A DNA stretch of 12,150 nt from Fragilaria radians (taxonomy: Eukaryota > Bacillariophyta > Fragilariophyceae > Fragilariales > Fragilariaceae), in the NCBI GenBank assembly GCA_900642245.1, contig CAAAJI010000320.1:1-12150 (forward strand), written 5' to 3'. Every line of letters starts with the position of its first letter. The first letter of the stretch is position 1. Below the pieces are notes generated by a model that saw only the letters and a list, made by a program, of their open reading frames with translations, searched no databases and was not told the DNA's origin. The position numbers and the translations under genes were made by a program. Below are positions 7,850 through 12,150 of this stretch, piece after piece.

Positions 7850-7998
7850 TCATCATATTGGGGAAATAATGACGTGTGGATGAGAGGCTTTATCACCTAA
7901 AACAGTAGTTGAATGAAGTTGACAAAATTAGGGTAGCAACATGAGGATTTTATGCTTTTACAGCATTGTTAGTCAGTCAGTAAGCCATATGACATAAA
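7850..7998. other. Short convergent spacer
   Basis: This 149-bp stretch separates the 3' ends of UBC9 and the membrane protein gene. It holds a GTCAGTCAGT run near 7971-7980 and no coding sequence. Confidence 0.6.
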
Positions 7999-9031
7999 TT
8001 AGGATTCCTTAATGTTTGTTGATTTTTCCTTTGGAGTCTTTGTGATTGGAGGTACGTTGGAATTTTTCCGTATCGCTGACTCCAAAGTAGCCTTAAGATC
8101 CAATATCTGTTTCATTTCTTGATTCCGTTGATTATTTTGATATTTCATAAACAGACAACACATCGTAACGACAGTATGGAACACTAGAGATACGGGGAAT
8201 GTTCGTTCCACAAAGGCAGACGGATCCTTCTGTTCCATTACAGATTCCCATGCATCCTGATAGGGTGGTTCCATAAGATAGGGAATACATCCCACAAAGC
8301 GTTGATAATGGGGTTGTTGTTGTATGCTGTCGTCCCCCCCTAAGAAGTGAAAGGAGGAAACGTAATTGGAAAGTTGCATGGGGACCATGGCTGTGGCAAT
8401 CATATAATGACGATCGGAAAAGGATATTGGTTGGTCAGATCCCAAGAATACCGTTAGGGCAACTAACATGACAAGGCCAATGACTTCAATGACAGAATCT
8501 TTTACAATCATTTGTGTGGCATCCCAACCGGATAGTATTGTATCGGATTGAGATTGATTCAATAACTAGGAATGGTTTAAAAGAAATCGCTGTGTGAGAA
8601 TTATGATTACTCTCATTCGTTGTCAACACAAACAATTATATTTTTCTAAAATTACAGAATGTCGAAGTTTGCATCCTTACCTTTATATTGAGTATACATT
8701 CTTCACTTGGCTTGCGAAGTTGAAAGAAACACAATAGGATCACCAAACAACTTAATCGATATAAATGTTGTCGCCACCATTGATGCAATTGTGCTGTCCC
8801 CCGTAAAGCATTACGTGCCTTGTTTTCGGCAACGATTAATGTTTCCAATAAGGATGCAGTTGCAGTCGAAGTTGTTGTTGTTGCTGCTGTTGCACTTGCT
8901 GTTGTTGTTGTTGATGCTGTCATCCCATTCGAGACGATGGTATGCTCTGTATTGGCATCATCACCAACATTTCCATCATGGCCACGAGGATGACGACGAT
9001 TCCTGGAGGTTGATTGGCTTTTCTTAGACAT
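7999..9031 (-). CDS. Predicted membrane protein, function unknown, two exons
   Basis: I do not recognise this family. Exons 9031-8681 and 8565-7999 join in phase 0, giving 305 residues from an ATG with A at -3. Residues 1-30 are basic and Ser/Arg-rich with no signal peptide. Residues 37-60 are almost pure Thr/Ala/Ser. A short hydrophobic stretch follows (about 94-104, LSCLVILLCFF). The exon 2 part holds further candidate membrane segments: VIEVIGLVMLVALTVFL (about 138-157), a weaker one near MIATAMVPMQL (about 168-185), and FPVSLVFHTVVTMCCLF (about 240-258). The C-terminal 45 residues are charged with a possible coiled coil (NQEMKQILDLKATLESAIRK). This suggests three or four membrane spans with a cytosolic-type tail; the compartment is unknown. 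The exon 1/exon 2 link is inferred from matching phase and consensus sites. Confidence 0.7.
8566..8680 (-). other. Intron in the membrane protein gene (115 bp, phase 0)
   Basis: On the minus strand it starts GTAAGG after AAG and ends CCTAG. A TAG stop lies directly at the acceptor in the exon 2 frame, and exon 1 read-through ends within the intron. Both boundaries are phase 0. The acceptor has only a modest pyrimidine tract. Confidence 0.7.
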
Positions 9032-9084
9032 TTTGGATGCAAGGAGTTTGTGGTTCTAAAATGGATATCGAAGATTCTTGTATA

Positions 9085-9096
9085 CCCCCCCCCCCC
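9085..9096. repeat. C12 homopolymer followed by A7
   Basis: Twelve C (9085-9096) followed by seven A (9097-9103) lie about 54 bp upstream of the membrane protein start. In otherwise AT-rich DNA this is a striking, slippage-prone tract whose true length is uncertain. Confidence 0.95.
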
Positions 9097-10098
9097 AAAA
9101 AAAGGGTCGGCATGTCGAGTAGAAAAATGCCATTTACTAGAGGTTGTACTAGAGGTTGATGAACCAAGAGTCACCTCAGATTCATTTCCCGTATCCCCAT
9201 CGTAGAAGTCACTGATGCTGTAGGCCTCAGCAATCCATCCCTTATCTGATAAAGGGGTTTCTAGTCATCAAGTTGAGAATCCAGGTTGCAGTGGGAGCTT
9301 TGTGTTTTTCATCCTCCACCTATAAATGTTATCCTTGATAACTTGCTGATTATTCTTTTTAGGGGTCAACACCATTCCTTTAAATACACTCTTGAGCCCT
9401 AGAATTATTTCTTCAAAAATTATTTCATCTCTTGCTAGGATCTCATTATCAATATTGTTGAACGAGATGTTCATCGCTTCATGCCTCAAAATCAAACGGG
9501 GACAATTTCATTGTTTTCAAAATCCAGCTGAATGATTTTTCTTCAAATCCTGTATTCAATGTCCTCATACCCTGCACCAAACCGTAGATAGCCTTGATGA
9601 GTCTTGGAGCCTTGGTTGTTATTTCATGCACGTATCTCTTTTCTCCACCTTAATGACGTGGGTGTCGCTTGAAGATCAAGCTTCAAAGCATGAAGAGGAG
9701 ATCCTTCATTGGTAGGGGATGTGTGATAAGAGCATTCTTCACTTGAGAGTAAATGCAGAGATGTTTATCTGAGAATTTCAGGAAAACAAGATTAAACGTT
9801 TAATGTTACTTTATTTCAAATGACACTGAGATGTAAGGCAGTTTGGGAAGAGTTTTGATTAGCATTTCAATCTTCAAGGCAGCAATATCTTTGAGGATAC
9901 TAACCTAGAAAGCTCTGATGACAAATATCTCATTAACGACTCCAAAGAAGAAGACGATTAGACAGGAAGAGCACATTGGGAGACAATGGAAAATCGCCAA
10001 AGAAATCTTATGGGAGTAAATGGCAGAAGCACAAGGTGTCAAAAGCTTGCGTTGGTGATGATACAGCACGGGGGGTTTGAGTAACTATTTTAGTCGTG

Positions 10099-10117
10099 AA
10101 CCGACGATAGTTCGGTT
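10099..10117. repeat. Short inverted repeat upstream of the propeller gene
   Basis: AACCGA (10099-10104) and TCGGTT (10112-10117) form a 6-bp dyad with a 7-base gap, about 200 bp before the propeller ATG. It could be a protein-binding dyad; at this length chance is also possible. Confidence 0.4.
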
Positions 10118-10313
10118 TACGTGTGAAATAATAGAAATTTCTTTGTCGGTCTGGAACAATCACTGTCTTTAAACAAGAAATTTATTTACATCAAAAATAA
10201 CGCTGCCTAAAAGGTTGTTGAAACGAACGTAGACACTCCCAGTTGAACTTTTGTTACTTTTCTTGTAATGTGATAACTTGGATTTCCTCCATAAACTTTG
10301 AGCTCATTCCACA

Positions 10314-12150
10314 ATGATCGCACGACTTTATTTGGCGTTAAAGTTCGCATTCTTACTTGTATTAATCTGCAAAGCAGATTGTAGAAGAGCGAGAATAAGT
10401 CAAGATGAAAAACAGAAGGATATACATGAGCTCCGCGGCCGATTGTTATCAACTCCTAAGCCAGAATGGTGGCCAAGGATTAAGGAGTTCTACAAAGGAA
10501 GTGATCTCAAGCTTTGCAAGGCTAAGAATGCTCCAGATTCTGGAACATTCTGTGGTAACGAAAAGAAAACATGCTTCTTTGATACTCAAAAGTGTCCCAA
10601 CATTGGGGTTTATCCGAAGAAAAAGTGTACTTGTAACGGTTCTCGGAATATAAATGGGAAATGGGCTTGTACACCAGCCAAATGTCCAACAAAGCCAGCA
10701 AAAACTACAAGACCATCGTCAGCGCCTACTCGATCACCAAAAGGAACTTTCGTCTCGAGTCCTGGTCGTGCTTTCAAAGTCAAAATGAACCTTCTTTCAT
10801 CCAAAGTTTTAGAAGGGTATGACAATGTCAAGGATCTAAAGGCAGATTTGTATCAGGTGGTTCGTTTTACGTCAATGCACTGATAGAAGAACAATCTATA
10901 TATTCATTTTGGTCACGTCCCGTAGCTAAAGAAAACATACCTTCTCCATCGGCTGCAGGAGCAACTGACTTTGAAACTAATAACCAGGAAAAAGGTGTAG
11001 ATGAATCAGATTTGGTAAAATCAGATGGGAAATTTGTTTACGCCGCATATGGTGACATGGTTGTTGTTTGGAATGCGGCGTCAGGGAAACTTATTACCAC
11101 CCACATCCTACCACCTATTTACGAATATGTTCCAACGGCAGCTCCAATTCCTTCTTCGCCCTCTGACAAGAAACCAGGTCGCATGCGTCCCATCTATTAT
11201 AATCCAAGGCCTTCAATCCTTGGTATGTCCCTTGCCAAGCAGAGATTAGTTCTATACGTTCAAGGGTATGGTGAGAAATTACGAGCGGAGAAAAATTACA
11301 CTTCGGTTTTTGCAAATGACGATGATACGAGAATTGTGATTTTGGATACTTCGAAACTTCCCACTAGCATCAATATGGTTACTCAAGAAGACATTCAAGG
11401 AAGTTTTGTTAGTGGAAGCTCCATTGGAACGAATGTGCATGTTGTGACGACATCCTATGTTAATTTCTATCCCTTGGCAGGTCCACTGTATAGATGGAAC
11501 GAAAAATTTGAGGGAATGAATGCAACTCAATACAAGTTAGCAGCCGCTAAAATTGCAACTCCACTCATCGATGAGTTTGTCGAAACCTTTTTGACTAGTA
11601 TCGTGAACAACGGAGGAGTTCCAGCTATGCCCAAAATTTCGCTTTGGCAGTCTGATCTTGGTGGAAATGAAAATATCGCAGAAACAATATACAGTGGTGG
11701 TGCCATTCAAGCGTATATGCAGCTCACTTCATTTTCTGTAGAAGGATTGAATGGCAATATGACTGTCAAAAGCAGGAGTTTTCACTCCTTCATCTTGGGG
11801 CTACACGTATGCTGTAGAAGGAAATCTAGTATTTGCAGCTCAAGGCTGGAACTGGAGGCCATGGCTCCGAGGTTCGTCACAGACAACATACCTATTAGGC
11901 TTTAAACTTGATGGAGCTGCAGCTACTCCGGCATATTTGGGCTCTGTAGATGGATATATCCTTAATCAATATTCGCTGTCCATATACGATGGTCACCTGC
12001 GTATCGCCACAACCGTCGACACTTTTTGGCCAATTTGGGAGCCTTCCATAGATGGAAATAATGGAATAGTCATGCCGCAACCTGAATCAAGAACAAACAA
12101 TACGGTGCATGTGTTGAGGATTCCTACAGGAAACGAAAAATCATTGAAAC
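10314..12150 (+). CDS. Secreted Cys-rich plus beta-propeller protein, two frameshifts, 3' partial
   Basis: The ATG at 10314 (A at -3) opens a signal peptide (residues 1-23, ALKFAFLLVLICKADC). A Cys-rich module follows with eight cysteines at 68, 80, 87, 94, 105, 107, 119 and 124, then a Thr/Ser/Pro linker (125-150). From there the protein matches the eukaryotic-style Beta_propel family (PF09826-like, distantly WD40-related), seen in GVDESDLVKSDGKFVYAAYGD, FTPSSWGYTYA, GWNW and SVDGYILNQYSL. The frame breaks twice. Near 10865-10868 one base appears missing, moving from the 10314 frame to the next open frame, which runs through 11773. Near 11774 one base appears extra, returning to the first frame to the window end. 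Splice sites fitting the phases were not found. It is either a pseudogene or a real gene with base errors. Extracellular role, possibly binding or enzymatic, is unknown. Confidence 0.8.

Larger units (their letters stand above)
9032..10313. other. 1.3-kb spacer with no recognised gene
   Basis: The proximal part should carry the promoters of the divergent membrane protein and propeller genes. A minus-strand frame from about 9255 into exon 1 of the membrane protein is open (reads GWIAEAYSISDFYDGD near 9240-9195) and could be a missed upstream exon, but has no start or matching splice sites I can defend. The minus frame 9495-9268 starts only at TTG and shows no family motif. From 9500 to 10080 stops are frequent in all frames. 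Confidence 0.4.

Noticed and set aside
8707..9027. Leu-rich plus-strand frame opposite the membrane protein exon 1
   Set aside because: It is the complement of the Thr/Ala/Ser tract, and the minus-strand frame has ATG, splice site and exon 2 continuity.
9268..9495. 75-codon minus-strand frame as a gene or transposon piece
   Set aside because: It starts at TTG, has no motif I recognise, and surrounding frames are interrupted.
10856..10889. Short intron (GTGGTT to ATAG) explaining the first propeller frameshift
   Set aside because: At about 31-34 bp it is too short, and joining gives the wrong frame for the downstream segment.

Overview
The window reads as nuclear DNA of a diatom (or a close stramenopile). 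It is AT-leaning, has few genes with short GT-AG introns (90, 200, 83 and 115 bp), and encodes proteins with plastid presequences of the secondary-plastid type: a signal peptide followed by an ASAF-like site. It also carries a secreted Cys-rich/beta-propeller protein of a kind known from diatoms. No prokaryotic signals, rRNA, tRNA or CRISPR array were seen. The species cannot be named from the sequence.

Layout: (1) 1-1925 (+), plastid ferredoxin-nitrite reductase, missing only its extreme 5' end. (2) 2243-3298 (-), Mn-type superoxide dismutase A with a secretory signal peptide and a roughly 110-residue Lys/Gly/Glu/Asp-rich spacer. (3) 3299-4623, spacer holding what looks like a decayed pogo/Tigger-type DDE transposase. 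(4) 4624-5651 (-), superoxide dismutase B. Its first exon lies upstream of a 200-bp intron, and the spliced product has a three-part presequence: signal peptide with an ASA-W site, transit segment, then a twin-arginine signal. This predicts the thylakoid lumen. (5) 5652-7286, about 1.6 kb without a convincing gene, containing a 12-bp CRE-type palindrome, compound inverted repeats and a (CTAT)7 microsatellite touching the next start codon. (6) 7287-7849 (+), SUMO-conjugating enzyme UBC9. (7) 7999-9031 (-), two-exon membrane protein of unknown function. (8) 9032-10313, spacer with no recognisable gene. (9) 10314 to beyond the window end (+), secreted Cys-rich plus beta-propeller protein whose reading frame is broken twice by opposite single-base shifts.

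The main biological story is the tandem dismutase pair. The catalytic domains differ at about 22 of 214 positions and share a DNA repeat of about 680 bp, but the N-termini are unrelated. One copy is predicted to enter the thylakoid lumen and the other to be secreted. The secreted copy still carries a remnant (INAY) of the Tat cleavage region (ANAY) of its sister. This looks like duplication followed by presequence replacement, moving one enzyme to a new compartment. Nitrite reductase and the lumenal dismutase would both serve the plastid (nitrogen assimilation and oxidant defence); nothing shows co-regulation. UBC9, the membrane protein and the propeller protein appear to be unrelated neighbours.
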